DNA from: Macrocystis pyrifera | Lineage: Eukaryota > Sar > Phaeophyceae > Laminariales > Laminariaceae | Assembly (NCBI GenBank): GCA_031763025.1 | Contig: JASSKH010000023.1 | Location: 1,612,001-1,676,000, forward strand | DNA: 64,000 nt | Direction of reading: 5' to 3' | Part shown: piece by piece, positions 1-11,251 of the stretch | Layout: every line of letters begins with the position of its first letter | How positions within the stretch are numbered: position 1 is the first letter of the stretch | The notes under the pieces: generated by a model | Told to the model about the DNA's origin: nothing | What the model saw: the letters and a program-made list of their open reading frames with translations, nothing else | Databases searched by the model: none | Position numbers and translations under genes: made by a program

Positions 1-147
1 CATCCATCCCCTAGATGCGAAAACTCCCAGACTGGAAGTAGGTGACGACACCACTTGAGGATTGCGAAATAGATAGTTATAGTCACTGTAGTTGGGTTGT
101 AAGAATGGCACAAAAAAAAAAAAACTAACTTATGTACAAGTATAATT

Positions 148-354
148 TTGAATTTTGGCGAGGTAGGGATTTCGAGAGTGAACGAAGCAGCAACCAATGC
201 CATGTCCTTCGCCAAGATCAAACAGGAGACGGACTACATGCGCTATAAAAAGGCAACGGCGACGAGGGATCCACAGGTGTATATCTTACATGTATCACTG
301 GTAGCTGTTGCGATATGTATGGTATTCACCCAAAGGGCACGTTGTTTGCGATAA
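148..354 (+). CDS. Candidate exon of an unidentified gene
   Basis: The frame has coding-like composition up to a possible donor (CACAG before GTGTAT, near 276). The charged stretch KIKQETDYMRYKK lies just before it. Past that point the frame turns hydrophobic and stops, as expected of intron read-through. No ATG opens the frame, and the upstream side has no clear polypyrimidine acceptor, so the start is unknown. I do not recognise a family. It could also be chance. Confidence 0.22.
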   Translation: MNFGEVGISRVNEAATNAMSFAKIKQETDYMRYKKATATRDPQVYILHVSLVAVAICMVFTQRARCLR

Positions 355-1403
355 CGTTCAGCTCGATAGTGTTTCGTCGTTGTCCTGGACGGCTCTCGAC
401 GTTGTGATCCCCCGTCTATGCGACTTGAAACAAATTTATTTCAGCTGTGACGATACCTTAACAAGAATGCAGTGACCGAGTTGTCGTGGAATACGCAGCC
501 ACCGCCGAGAGAGTGACCAGCCGAGGAGACGCATGCGGCTATAGTATTGTGTACAAACCATCATTTACGCCGTTGCGCTCAGTATACGCGCCCGAAGTAC
601 AGATGCCCATGTCACTCTTGTGTGTGTGCGAGTGCTCCGTGTGTGGATGATACTACGTACTGTTGTGAGGGTTGTCATTGAGTTGGGCAATGAGGCACGG
701 AGACTATGCGTGGTTGAACTGGCCGGTGATGCCTTGTGAGTTTCGGGGGTACTTCTGCCCGCCCAGTTAATTTCGTAGTATGTCCCATCCTTCAGCCCTT
801 AGTATTTGTGCGCGTCGTTATTTCGCCGTATCGCAGATCCAGCATATCGCAGAGAAGTCATATTCTCCCTCCCTTCGGCGGTGAACGTCCTGGCTATTCC
901 CGTGCAGAATAAAGCGGCGCTTCCCTCGTTAGTCGACTCATGGCGAATTGTCCCTACTTCACGCCGTTTTTTCGTATGATACGAACGACCTAATTGCGGT
1001 GTGTTTTTCGTGCGGTAGAGTAATCAGAGTCTCCACAGAATACGAAAAAAAACATTTGTAAAACAGAAGGCCTGCCTCAGGGCACACCGCGTGCAGGGTT
1101 ACGACTCTACCCCGTACACCAAAGGGGGTGATCGGTTAGGATCAAGGTGTTAGGCTAGCCCTAACGTCTACGGAATTCTGACGCTCGGTTAATACAAATG
1201 TTTTTGGTGAAACCTAGTACGTCTGCTGCACACGTGAATGCTCACCTAAACACGCGACCGACATAGGTGCTTCATGCCGATATCCACAACCTTGCACCGA
1301 TTTTGCACATATAGCCAGAGAGCAGACACCCGATGCCGATAACGCTGTACTAACATGCTGCGATTCTGCTCAATAAATCTACAGACTGCGGTGACGTCAA
1401 CAG
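355..1403. other. Region with one short ORF and a possible polyadenylation signal
   Basis: An ATG at about 645 opens a 30-codon plus-strand frame with even, coding-like composition (VVIELGNEARRLCVVELAG). It ends at a TGA that overlaps a donor-like GTGAGT. An AATAAA hexamer lies near 908. These could be the end of a gene whose earlier exon is near 150-276, but nothing ties them together. The rest shows no recognisable feature. Confidence 0.2.
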
Positions 1404-1605
1404 ATGTTATTCAGGCCACGAAGACAGAGATTGAACGCGCTGGGTTCGCGAACTCGCCGTATGATAATGTATTGTTTACATTTCACCCGAGCTTTGCGAG
1501 CCAACATCTTCTCGCCGTGGGAAATTGGGATGTCCCAAGGCGGCAATCCGTACGACACGTTCTTCACGAAGCTAGACAAAACTTCCACCGGCACCCGCGT
1601 CCATG
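1404..1605 (+). CDS. Possible upstream exon of the glycosyltransferase-like gene
   Basis: The frame contains FSPWEIGMSQGGNPYDTFF and ends at a donor-like GTAGGT at 1606. It lies about 0.6 kb before the recognised glycosyltransferase exon. Its splice phase (one base past a codon) does not fit the obvious acceptors before 2182 directly, so at least one further exon would be needed. The link to the downstream gene is a guess. From 1606 to 2181 I see nothing else. Confidence 0.22.
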
Positions 1606-2181
1606 GTAGGTGCATACATAGCAAGGGGCGCAACCATTTGTAGACACGAGCCTGTGGGAGGCAACCACAGGTCGGGCACATAAAAAGTAGTAGTTTTATT
1701 CTCGTTTTCCCTGTGGCCGTTCTGTTGAAAACCTCGACAAATGGTGGATGCAGTCGCATCTGATCAGGGCACCTAGGTGGGCCCTGCCGACGGCGATTTG
1801 TATACCCAGCATCGGTCTGGGGGGCTCATATCCGGGTAGGATCAAGTTGACGTGGGAATCGGATGCCAGATGGGAGCAGGGTGAGTAAAAGCGTATACCT
1901 GTGATTTTTCGAACAGGATCGTGCCTACAAATATTTCCCGTCCAAGATTGGCTTGCAAAATGTTATTTCAAGAAAACGGACGACCTAACATTTGTGCTTT
2001 GATGTGCCCCACCTTGAAAATACGAGTCCGGGGTTACAGAGCATATTGCACGTGGATAAGGTTACTGCATCGTTCCTTTTGCTTCGCCTCTTTCCAACCC
2101 ATGGTTTCGTTACTTGGTCGAACAATCTACCCTACAGTTCCCGACGCCCGCCGTTGATCCGCCCCGTGTGCAATCTACTAA

Positions 2182-3408
2182 ATGGAGCACTTCGACGTCG
2201 CCGGACTCTGCTTTGAACTTGAACCTCGTCCGCATACCCCCGTGCGGCGTCTTCGTGCTTCTGTTTCCAGGTACGACGAGAGTCCAGAGTGCGCATTCGA
2301 CTCAACCCGTTTAAACGTCGCTATACACGTTCGTATGGGCGATCGACGCGAGTTTCAGGATGGTAGCCTGGACTATTTCCAGCTGCTGGACATATTTATG
2401 TCCACGTTTTCACAAGAAGCGGAGGGAAAGGGGCTGGAGCCGCCGTTGTTTCACGTTTTCTCTGAAACCCTTGTTCCGTGCCCGTCGGGAGAGACCGGCT
2501 TGTTCGACGAGTTTCCGACCTGGCCCGTGGAACTTGATCAGGTTCGTGAAGAAGGCGGTCACGTTGGCAACAAGAAGCATGGATACTCGTGTTCGGCTGC
2601 GCCCAATAGACACCAGTTAGGTTGAAGAGTTCATTTTTCGGGACCCATTGCAATGATGAAGTTTGAGAAATTCAATTTTACGTACTAGATAACTGGTATG
2701 GCGGTTTTTAAAAGGTCAACTATTCCCTCCGGGGTCCAGGCCTTCAAGTATGTAGTGTTTACAACTCACGTGTCCACCTTGCACCGGGGGCGTGTCAGAT
2801 ACCCTGGTAGATCTGGTTGTGGCAGCATATTGTAAATGGACCCAGTCGTGAAATAGTCCCTTTCGTGACTCAGAGTTTGCTGATCGGCATGGCTTCTGGG
2901 TACTGGTGTTCTCGGATCTTCTTGATAACCTACGAGAATTCCGCTTACATCGTACCGTATTTCCGACGTGGTATTTTTGTCTCAGGTACCGGCCTGTTTA
3001 ATGGCGGAAACACCAGACGACTGCCCCGAAAAACAAGCCGGGAGATTCTGCAGCCCGAACCGATCGGGAATATTCCGCGTTGCCGGAAAGCCCATCGTGC
3101 TTCAAGTGGGCTCCGACGTACAGAACGCCATGTCGTGCATGATTCAGGCGGATGCCGTGTTGATGGGGTGCAGCACGTTTGGCCAGGTCGCCGGGCTGTT
3201 AACCAAGGGGATATCGCTCTTTTCAACGGACTGCGGTGGACCCAGTACGCCATACCAGTATAAGACCATCCCCCCACTTGCTGTGGCAGAGAGGGGGTAC
3301 CTGTGGGTTCCTGTCAGTGGTTCGTGGCGTGACCCGGTGCTAGCGTCAACGGAGCTCCTGGAGGGTGCACTGGACGAGCTGATTGCGAGCAGGCGTGCAG
3401 AGCTGTAG
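2182..3408 (+). CDS. Glycosyltransferase-like protein, fucosyltransferase type, C-terminal exons
   Basis: Two exons join in frame. The first ends at 2541 (CAG before GTTCGT), the intron is 2542-2985 (444 bp, ending TCTCAG), and the second exon is 2986-3408 ending in TAG; both junctions are phase 0. The protein has a HVRMGD motif near its start, like the HxRxGD motif that binds the nucleotide sugar in fucosyltransferases and related GT-B enzymes. Near the end, MGCSTFGQVAGLLTKG resembles the SSSF-type loop found near the C-terminus of the same enzymes. The likely role is sugar transfer in the secretory pathway; this is inferred from the two motifs only. The ATG at 2182 follows an in-frame stop, so the true exon start is probably an acceptor between 2182 and 2290 and earlier exons are missing. 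No signal peptide or membrane anchor is visible. Confidence 0.68.
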
Positions 3409-4571
3409 TACTGAGGTGGTGACACTGTGGAGTAAAAGATAGGCAACAAGCCACGGTGCTCACACGTCAGATATCAGGTATATAGTATTCAGGTGACCGC
3501 TCCGCTGCTCTGCTGCGGTGCTGTTTGGCCAGAAATTGTGCATGATCAACTATATTGGTAATATCACCGACTATACATCAAATTGTCAGACCTGTCGCTG
3601 ACGAGCGCATGGTAGCTGTGGCGTTAGAGTGTGATGACGTCAGATTGTCCAGGCACGCTGCGACAGCAGGCTGACCTTCCTGTCAAGGGAAATACAGAAG
3701 TCGATGAAGGGAGCACCGCGGATTGGGTGGCCGACTGTGTAGCGGCCACCCTGCCAAGGGCAATACAGTAGTTGACGAAGAGAACGTCATGGATGTCGTT
3801 GACCAGTTGTGTGGAGTTCATGGGGCTATGCGTTGGAGATGTGCAAGTACGACGAGACAATGAAGGCCGGGGTGTACGAGATAGATCTAAAATTATGTAC
3901 ATGATAAAATGCATGTTCTATTGGGGTCTAGTGAGATTATTTTTTTCGTGCGGTAGTAGATGGAAATTCCGTGGAGGCTTACACCACTTCCATGGAGCCA
4001 GCAATCCATGGAAGTGCACTCTCCTTCCAAGGAAGCAAGTAAGAGCCTGCGTTTACCTACACACCACGACGCCGTTATTGGCAGCAGATTTTCCTTGTAA
4101 ATGGATACCGATCGAACATCCGTGTTTGAAAACAGGTTTGTGTTGAGAGAGGCAAGGTGTTTTACTGCTAAAAACTCGCAAGTAAATGTCAAGAACAAAA
4201 CTTGCTTCATCGATCAGTGTGTTGACCAAGACATGCTGACATAGCAGCCCATAAATACCGCGTCTCTGCTCGATGGAAACGTGTGGCGCTACCTATATAC
4301 TACAAAAACGCATCTTGCCGGAAAAGGTGTTGCTATACCCCAGGCGACGCAACGGTCCTCCTGGCGATCCAGATGATGATGCAGCGACCCCAAAAACGAT
4401 TCTCGTCCAGTCCCAAGCGGTGGTCATGTTCAGCAACTCCACAATTCATGTTACAGCTCAGTCCCCAACGAGGTGAAGATGTCCAGCGACCCCAGAAATG
4501 GTGTTCCAGCAGCCCTCAAGTAAGATGCTGATGCGACGAATCTCCCCCGGCAATCCCAATACCAGGTATTA
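3409..4571. other. Intergenic stretch, nothing recognised
   Basis: Short overlapping frames on both strands show no domain, no consistent splice sites and no biased composition. A few short copies of GCGACCCC occur from about 4380 onwards, continuing past 4670. Confidence 0.5.
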
Positions 4572-4669
4572 AGGGGGACCATAGTTAATAGGACCTATGG
4601 CATCCATAAAAAACTTAATATTTACCCATTTTACTAACGATATTTCTTATTATTTACTGTAGTCCTCCG
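4572..4669. mobile_element. Tc1/mariner-type MITE, copy 1
   Basis: A 98-bp element is flanked on each side by TA. The left end reads GGGGGACCATAGTTAAT and the right end, read in reverse complement, CGGAGGACTACAGTAAAT. A second copy lies at 60192-60290 with the same ends and the same TA duplication. It has no coding capacity. TA duplications and short matching ends are typical of non-autonomous Tc1/mariner derivatives. Confidence 0.75.
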
Positions 4670-5361
4670 TACTTGATATATTTTGCTGTAGACCTATCCC
4701 GAAAAGCTACTTGGTTGTTGACTGTTCTGAGTATGGTGACTTCTGAAGCCCCGGCAGTCCCAGTCCCATCAAAGATTGTTGTAGCGATTCCGCAGGTTGT
4801 CCTTCAGGAAATCCCAGGTTTTTCTGTTTGTAACGATCCCGTGAAGGGTATTCTTTCCGGCGACCCCGCATTGATGGGGCGACCCCAACTATAGCTAGCG
4901 GTCCCTGTTTTTTGTTTGCAAGCGAAAATGTGAAGCCCTTGTCCAAGTCGTTGTCCAACATATCAACCGGCTCAGCTTCGGTGCCATCTAGGCGGGTTTG
5001 GGCTCCCACTACGGCCGTCGTGTGCATAGTACTCGTCTGCGAGCGCGGAGCTCCTTGCGCCTAGCGATCGCCGTCCGTATGTCTGGACGTTCTCTGCACA
5101 GTGCTGAACTTCTGCCCAGCACTGCCCTCGGATCCAGATTCTTCTACTGGACGGTGGGCTTGTGATTTTCCCGTGTATCTTGGCAGGCACGGCGCAGCCG
5201 CTCCTTCTCTTCTGGTGCCCCGATATGCCGCAGATGTGGAAGAATATGGATATGGGGTTAGGCGACGCTTATATTGCTGTCATGGCCGTGCCACGTCCAG
5301 CAGCCTTTCTCGTCCTATTCCTTGACAACCCATCAGGTAGAGGTGACGAAGTGCAGACTGA
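4670..5361. other. No confident gene; minus-strand frames of possible coding character
   Basis: On the minus strand, a stretch near 5190-5072 follows an acceptor-like AAG and would be in phase with the candidate exon at 5621-5739. Another minus frame near 4990-4890 reads MLDNDLDKGFTFSLANKK. Neither has a recognisable domain. Confidence 0.2.
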
Positions 5362-5607
5362 ATTATTGTCATTTTTCGCGACATGCCGTGGCATGCCGTG
5401 GCACGACCTGCGGCAAAACTTCCACGGCATACCACGGAATCTTCCACGGCATACCACGGAATCTTCCACGGCATACCACGGAATCTTCCACGGACCCCCA
5501 CGGCATACCATGGGACCCTAACCCTAACCCTAACCCCAACCCTAATGCCGTGGAAGGTTTTGCCGCAGGTCGTGCCACGGCATGCCGCGCGAAAAAAGAC
5601 AAATAAT
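5362..5607. mobile_element. Fold-back element with telomere-like repeats in its loop
   Basis: The two ends are inverted copies of each other over about 65-70 bp. Both begin ATTATT, then a T-rich run, then CGCG, and both contain GGCACGACCTGCGGCAAAAC. Between them lie about three direct copies of a 22-bp unit (GGAATCTTCCACGGCATACC and neighbours), then about five CCCTAA-type telomere units at about 5515-5545. No target duplication is clear. The long inverted ends suggest a MITE or fold-back element; the telomere tract inside is unusual. Confidence 0.7.
5516..5545. repeat. Interstitial telomere-type repeat (CCCTAA)n
   Basis: About five units of CCCTAA with one CCCCAA variant, sitting exactly between the inverted arms of the fold-back element. 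Confidence 0.85.
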
Positions 5608-5620
5608 GTACATCCCTGAC

Positions 5621-5739
5621 CTTGGAGAATGATGCCTCGGTAAGGTGCCTGTCGCGACAAGTTGCTCCATCTTGGCCAGGAGGTTGCGCAGTCGCGTGAT
5701 CTCGTTGATGTAGTTATCGGGGTCTTGTTCCGACGTCAT
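5621..5739 (-). CDS. Candidate first exon, short coiled-coil protein
   Basis: An ATG at 5739 (minus) opens MTSEQDPDNYINEITRLRNL, followed by LLAKMEQLVATG. The leucine spacing suggests a short coiled coil. The frame reaches a donor (CCAAG before GTCAGG) at 5621/5620, and the fold-back element would lie in the following intron. A possible second exon lies near 5190-5072. No family is recognised. It could be a small host gene or the start of a retroelement gag, so confidence is low. Confidence 0.33.
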
Positions 5740-6518
5740 GCTTGTAGTCGTAGTCGTGATTGCCTCCCGTTTGGCGCATATCACCTCGTTGGTAATTTTC
5801 AAGTATGTTCGACTCTATCTCCTATACCGCCTTTAGTCAGGGGCCACGGTTCTGTGTGCGCCCTCTGCCGCCCTTCGTCGCCAGCAGAGTCCGCTAGTTT
5901 GTTGGGGATCAAGCAGAGAGAGGCATACAGATCTATCAAACGCGGCTTGGCAGATGCTCGAGAAACTCTTGCGCCGAAGTTGTCGCCCCCGGCGTCGTGA
6001 TGCTGGGCCTGGCTTGCCCCTCCAGCATGCAGAAAACATCTCGACGGGCGGTGCTCAGCTTGAAGCAGGAGTTGTTTTAACAATCGTAAAAATGGTCGGG
6101 ATTCGTGTATGTTTACCACTGAAAGGTTTTGTACGCCTCAATGGGTTGAAAAGGCTGGCATTCGCGTTGAAGTCGCCCATGTTTCAGCAGGGTTGCTGTT
6201 CCTGTCGTAAATAGCAGCAGCAGCGAAGTATCCGCACTCGATTCGAAAGAACCATATTATTTGTTTCGCGCGTTACGTAGTAGTCTTTGCTCTACCAGCA
6301 GAGTAAGTGCAGCAATAGTGATAGAAGTATCAACTCGTCTGGCAGGCACGAACGAAGTCGAATCTAATGAATCGAAGCCGACTCCAATATTCGACGAGAT
6401 GTGCTCGAACCCAAATTGTCGTTCCGCCCTGTACCCGAAACAAAACGCAATTGAATCCAAGTAGCAACTTCGCACGATATAAACTTACTTACATAGAACT
6501 ACTTATAGATATCTCAAC
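5740..6518. other. No recognised feature
   Basis: A minus-strand frame near 5800-6119 is open and of fairly even composition, but it has no domain and no supported splice sites. Nothing else stands out. Confidence 0.4.
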
Positions 6519-7545
6519 CTCTGAGCGTGCTCTCGGTTGGTACATCCCTGGCCTCTCAGAGCTCCCACTTGGGAATCGCCTCCGTTTATTACTTGCCGGA
6601 CCGTTCCAGCGAATCTTTGTTTTCTTCATTTCTCGTCGTACTTTCAGTCCTTCTTTCCTTTTTTCTTCTTTCGTTTCGTGTGCGTGCGTGTACTCCAAGC
6701 ACGGTTGCGCGGGCGAACCCGGCACCGTCGCGGGTGTCAGCGGATGCTGGCGAGTACAGGGTGAGTTGCAAGGAGCGCGGTCACCGCTTTCGTGCCTAGG
6801 CGTCGCGTGTGCCTCGAGACACGAGGGATGCATCAATAGGCTCTGTTTGGCCTCCATTTGTGATTTTGGATAGAGTACGTACGAGTATTTAAGGTTCGTT
6901 CGGGATTGTAAGATAATATTCAAGCGGTGCTTATTTTTGCGACCGGGCTGAGAGTCACAAGAGGGAAGTACCCCGAATGAGCACCAACATTGTCGAGCTG
7001 GCGTCGAGGTCCACGGTGAGCACCGGGCTTCACGCGAGACGGGCGACGGGGCTCACTGTGGAAGAGAGGGAGGGAAGCTTTACCCGGACTGAATCGGTGG
7101 CGAGATGGTCGCGAGAGGGGCGGGCGGCGTACGAGGCTGAGAGAGAAGCTCTGCTGTAAGATTTTTTTTCTTTTTTTCATTTTTTTTCTTTTTTTGACTG
7201 GTGGTGTAGGGTGTTCCACTCAAGCAGTAAATTATTACACGAAAGGGGACGGGGATTTTTTTTCTTTTAGAAATTTTGGTTTCATTTTCATTGTTTTAGC
7301 TGTGTTGCTGTGCCGTTCTGTGCTTTACTTTTCGTACATACGACGAGTACACAGACACAGAGCATATCGAAAGAAGAAAATAAGTACCCTACCTGGGGTA
7401 TGTACGTATGTACGACGTGTGAGCGAGCGTAGCGAAAAACCGCCCGCGACGCGAAGCATATGTGGCGTCCGAGCTGTTTTCTCCTGAAGCATGGCGGCGG
7501 GACTCTTGGCATTATCAAGTCGCCAGTTTGCAGCTAACTACAGGG
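6519..7545. repeat. Dispersed repeat, copy 1, split by an insertion
   Basis: Two segments match copy 2 (7686-8210) in the same order and orientation. Segment 6519-6827 contains GGTTGGTACATCCCTGGC and GTCGCGGGTGTCAGCGGATG. Segment 7299-7545 contains TACCCTACCTGGGGTATGTA. About 470 bp between them (6828-7298) have no counterpart in copy 2, so they were inserted here or lost there. The family is unknown; no long coding frame is shared by the copies. Confidence 0.7.
6977..7159 (+). CDS. Small 60-aa ORF of unknown function
   Basis: ATG at 6977 to TAA at 7159. The protein is charged and Arg/Glu-rich (LTVEEREGSFTRTES, AAYEAEREALL). It lies wholly within the segment that is present in copy 1 of the dispersed repeat but absent from copy 2, and a T/C-rich tract (about 7161-7195) follows at once. 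A TATTTAAGG-like motif lies about 90 bp upstream. Its composition looks coding, but there is no homology I can name. Confidence 0.3.
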   Translation: MSTNIVELASRSTVSTGLHARRATGLTVEEREGSFTRTESVARWSREGRAAYEAEREALL

Positions 7546-7661
7546 ACCATAAAAAAAAACAATATTCAATCATGGACCTCTGTCCGCTTCGCATAATTTG
7601 GTGTTTCCTTCCTGAGCGAGCGTAGCGGGCGGCGTAGGCCGCACGCGGAGCGAAGCGCCTT

Positions 7662-7685
7662 GTATATATATATATATATATATAT
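7662..7685. repeat. (TA)n microsatellite
   Basis: About 12 TA units directly before copy 2 of the dispersed repeat. Confidence 0.9.
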
Positions 7686-8210
7686 CGCTCTCTCAGCGTG
7701 CTCGGTTGGTGCATCCCTGGCATCACAGAGCTCCCACGTGGACACCACCTCCTTCTGTTACTTGCAGAAGAGAGCTTGTTCTCTTCTTCTTTCGTTTTGC
7801 GTACATGCGTGTACCCAGCGCACGGCACCGCGGGCGAGCCTGGTGCCGTCGCGGGTGTCAGCGGATACTGGCGGGTAGAGAGGGGGTTGGACGGAGGGCG
7901 GTCGCCGTTTTCGTGGCTAGGGATCGCGTGTCTATCGAGCCACGAGGTTTGGCGGTGCTGCTATGCCGTGCTGTGCTTTCTCTTTCGTACATATCAAATA
8001 AAATGAAAGGGTACCCTACCTGGGCGATGTACGTACGTACGGCATGCGGCGTTCGGGTAGTTTTCCTGGATGGAGCATGAAGCTCTCGGCATTTACAAGT
8101 CGCCTGCTTGCTCCTAATTTTTTGGACCGTCTATTCCGTTCCATTCTTCTTCCACGTGAGCGAGCATAGCAGGCGGAACTGCCCGCGACGCGAAGCGCTT
8201 TCCTTACGTA
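7686..8210. repeat. Dispersed repeat, copy 2, apparently uninterrupted
   Basis: It matches both parts of the copy at 6519-7545, including GGTTGGTGCATCCCTGGC, GTCGCGGGTGTCAGCGGATA and TACCCTACCTGGGCGATGTA. The short motif GAGCGAGC(G/A)TAGC, followed by CGCGACGCGAAGC, occurs here and near 7421, with a variant near 7613. Confidence 0.7.
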
Positions 8211-8892
8211 CGGGTGTACTCACTTTCCAGGATCAGTCCACAAGTGTGCAGGACAGTAATGGTACTGTAGTACGTAGTAGTGATCCTCGTAGTTCGCAAC
8301 AGCAGCTACCGATGACGATGATGGTTGTGGCGGTGTGCGTTCCTATGCAGCAGCAGCTCCCGATAGCGATGGCCATGGCAGCTCTGTAGTGATGTAGGTC
8401 TTCGTCTGGTCCGTCGTCGTTCTTCGCACACCAGCTCGAGATGGTGGTGATGCTCGTAGCGGCTCCACGGAGAAGTTCACAGTGCTCGCAGCAGCCTGGG
8501 CTTCAGTCGTCGTTCTTCGATCATGCTGATGGCTCGCCTCTCTGCAGCGCTTACGCACGCCGATTTTCTTCGAAGCGGGATACCAGTACCTGTATTGGGC
8601 GGCTGGTGCGCAGCTCCTGAGTTAGACCAGGAGGCCCGCAGAATAGGCAAACACTATTAGCCAGTGTTTGATACTACGAAAAAACGGCGCTCCTGGCCTG
8701 TCGAACTAATTGTCGCTGCTGTCCAATAGCGTAAGTTTTACTATCTGTGAGCTCGGATCTTTAGGAGTGTTCTTGACTATCTAATTGCGTACCGCGGTCT
8801 GCGCTTCGGAATCGTTGTCCACAATTGAGAAATTTCCTGGTTCGATACCCAAGCGGTGCAGCCGCGTGTATTGTCCGTTTTGGCCCGTTTCG
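8211..8892. other. No recognised feature
   Basis: Mixed sequence with some CAGCAG runs near 8290-8360. No supported exon or repeat boundary. Confidence 0.45.
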
Positions 8893-8946
8893 GCTGCGGT
8901 TTAGGGTCAGGGTCAGGGTCAGGGATAGGGCTAGGGTTAGAGGTTG
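8893..8946. repeat. Degenerate telomere-like repeat
   Basis: A run of TTAGGG, CAGGG and related hexamer variants (TTTAGGGTCAGGG..., GGGCTAGGGTTAGAGG). It is an interstitial tract, probably a decayed telomere-type array. Confidence 0.7.
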
Positions 8947-9723
8947 GGTTGGGTGTTCGCCCGTACGTGACAACAGGAAGCCGAATACCTGAACAGCCTA
9001 CCAACCTACAATAAAGATCCGGGCTCACAGATTGTAATAGGAGCTGGTCCAAGAGGACGAACAGGATGAGCAAAAGCAGGAATGAAAAGTGAAGGGGTGT
9101 GCGCGGAGCACACTTGCTCGTCTCGGCTCGATCAAAACGGAACGAAACACGAATACTCTTGATCAACTAAAAGCAAACCCAACGATCCCGATCACCCCAT
9201 CGTATACTGACCAGTCAGGTTCTCCTTGATCTTGTGTGGTGAATTACGCCTGACGACAGTATTAGCCTATGCAACATATCTACCTAATCGATACCAGGTG
9301 TTGAACATACCGCACCGCTTGCACTGTCGTCATAGCAAAGTTCGAGGTTGTTATGAACTATCAGCGACTTGGTGTAGACTGAGCAAGACATTTCGTACCC
9401 GCATTTCTCTGATTGGTCAAATTTCGAAGTTGGAATTTTTCTTCGCGTGAACAACAATACAAACACTCGTTTTTTTTTTCATTCGGAATTTTGTTTTTGT
9501 GGTAGTATAAAGAAGGTGACTGATGTCAAAATCCACGGCCGATTTGTCAATTTTTATTTTCGGAACAGTGACGACCAAAGGTTTTCCACCAAAACAAATT
9601 CCAACCTTAAAAGTTGACCAACCAGAACTTTGCAGGCACCAAAAATATTTATCTGGTAACTGGCTGGGTGGCGGTAGCCATTTTAAACACAAGCAAGTGC
9701 CATGCAATTGACCGAGTGCATGT
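8947..9723. other. No confident gene; an open minus-strand frame reaches into the tandem duplication
   Basis: A 169-codon minus-strand frame (9926 to 9417) starts inside the first copy of the 377-bp duplication and contains GICFGGKPLVVTVPKIKIDK. No domain is recognised, and its start is duplicated in the second repeat copy, so it may simply be an open frame within repeat DNA. Confidence 0.25.
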
Positions 9724-10456
9724 GTGGGGAGGATTCCCAGGTTCGACTCGACATCTGTGGCACTTCCCTTTCTTACAGGGTGTAGCGTGTAGGACACGCC
9801 AGGTTTTGGTATAGGATCGGCACGGACGATCTCACGAACAACCATCAACGATGATGGAGGAAGAGGAAGAGAGAGTGTGTGCGAGGCACGGGCCTTGCAT
9901 TCCAATCCGCAGTGACTACTTGTCACGGGACAATATCACTGCTGACGACATACCTGCTGACGACAAAAAATAGTCGAATATGGATGACCACAGTTGTACA
10001 ATAAGATATACGGATATCCACGACCTCGACGAATGGTGGGACCTCCGCGGGATATTACCCATGCGACGGTCTGGTCAAGAACCTGCCGTCGACGCCAAAT
10101 GTGGGGAGGACCCCCAAGTTCGACTCGACATATGTGGCACTTCCCTTTTTTACAGGGTGTAGCTTGTAGGACACGCCAGGTTTTGGTATAGGATCGTTAC
10201 GGACGATCTCACGAACAACCATCAACGATGATGGAAGAGGAAGAGAGAGTGTGTGCGAGGCACGGGCCTTGCATTCCAATCCGCAGTGACTACTTGTCAC
10301 GGGACAATGTCACTGCTGACGACATCTCTGCCGACGACAACAAATAGTCGAATATGGATGACCACAGTCGTACAATAAGATAGACGGATATCCACGACCT
10401 CGGCGAATGGTGGGACCTCCGCGGGACAATACCCATGCGACGGTCTGGTCGAGAGC
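9724..10456. repeat. Tandem duplication, unit 377 bp, two copies
   Basis: The sequence starting GTGGGGAGGA at 9724 recurs at 10101, giving a period of 377 bp. Both copies share long stretches, including GGACACGCCAGGTTTTGGTA and CATTCCAATCCGCAGTGACT. They differ by roughly one base in fifteen to twenty, so the duplication is not very recent. The second copy runs out near 10456. Confidence 0.85.
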
Positions 10457-11246
10457 CTGGAACCTACACATGCACTATTTTATTTAGCGATGCAAATGTA
10501 TGCAAGCTTGCACGCGACTTACATTACACGTGCATTTGCATGCAGACTTGCAGGCCCTTGTTGCTTTTGAAAAATGCAACAGAGTATATGGTTGTACCTG
10601 CTGCACACGAATTCGGTACCGGCCAGCGACTCTGCAGAAACACCATACCAATACTTGACACGACCCCTTGATGGAGGTGACATGTCAAGCATACCGTTGA
10701 CGATCGAAACTAATCACCCAATCAGCCTAGCATTGGTCTGACGTACCGTTGTTTGATACCTGTATTACGTGTCTTCCCGACAGCTTCAACTCTCGTTACT
10801 CGGTGAACTTGCCTGTATTATCTAATTATGTCCGCGGTGAATCCGTCGCTATGTAGCAAAAAAAAGTTCAATACCCCTGACCGTTTCGCAACAACACACC
10901 AACGACCGTTCCTTCTACGCTTAGAGCAGGCAATCAATCCTTCTACCGCTACCGCAACAAATCGTCTGGCCACGTCAATGCAGATTGCTGTAACAGGTCT
11001 AAACCAAAGACAACCATAAGCATGCAGACCGTAAAAGTATCCTGCATATAACTTCAAAAATACGAAGTAATCTGTAAGTCATTAGACTATTCGTACATAG
11101 AACCTTGCGCCATTGTTGACCGTAGATGCACTTCTCGAACACCACCAGGTACAAAGTAAGATTTTTTTCCGAAAACACAAGCCATGTTTCCATGGTGTTG
11201 CAGTGTCCCTACAACCTCAGGCCCACACCCGCCTTCAGTCGAAAAG
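10457..11246. other. No recognised feature; left flank of the nested transposon complex
   Basis: Only short overlapping frames are present. The last bases before 11247 are the sequence into which the outer Copia element inserted. Confidence 0.45.
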
Positions 11247-11251
11247 GGGGC

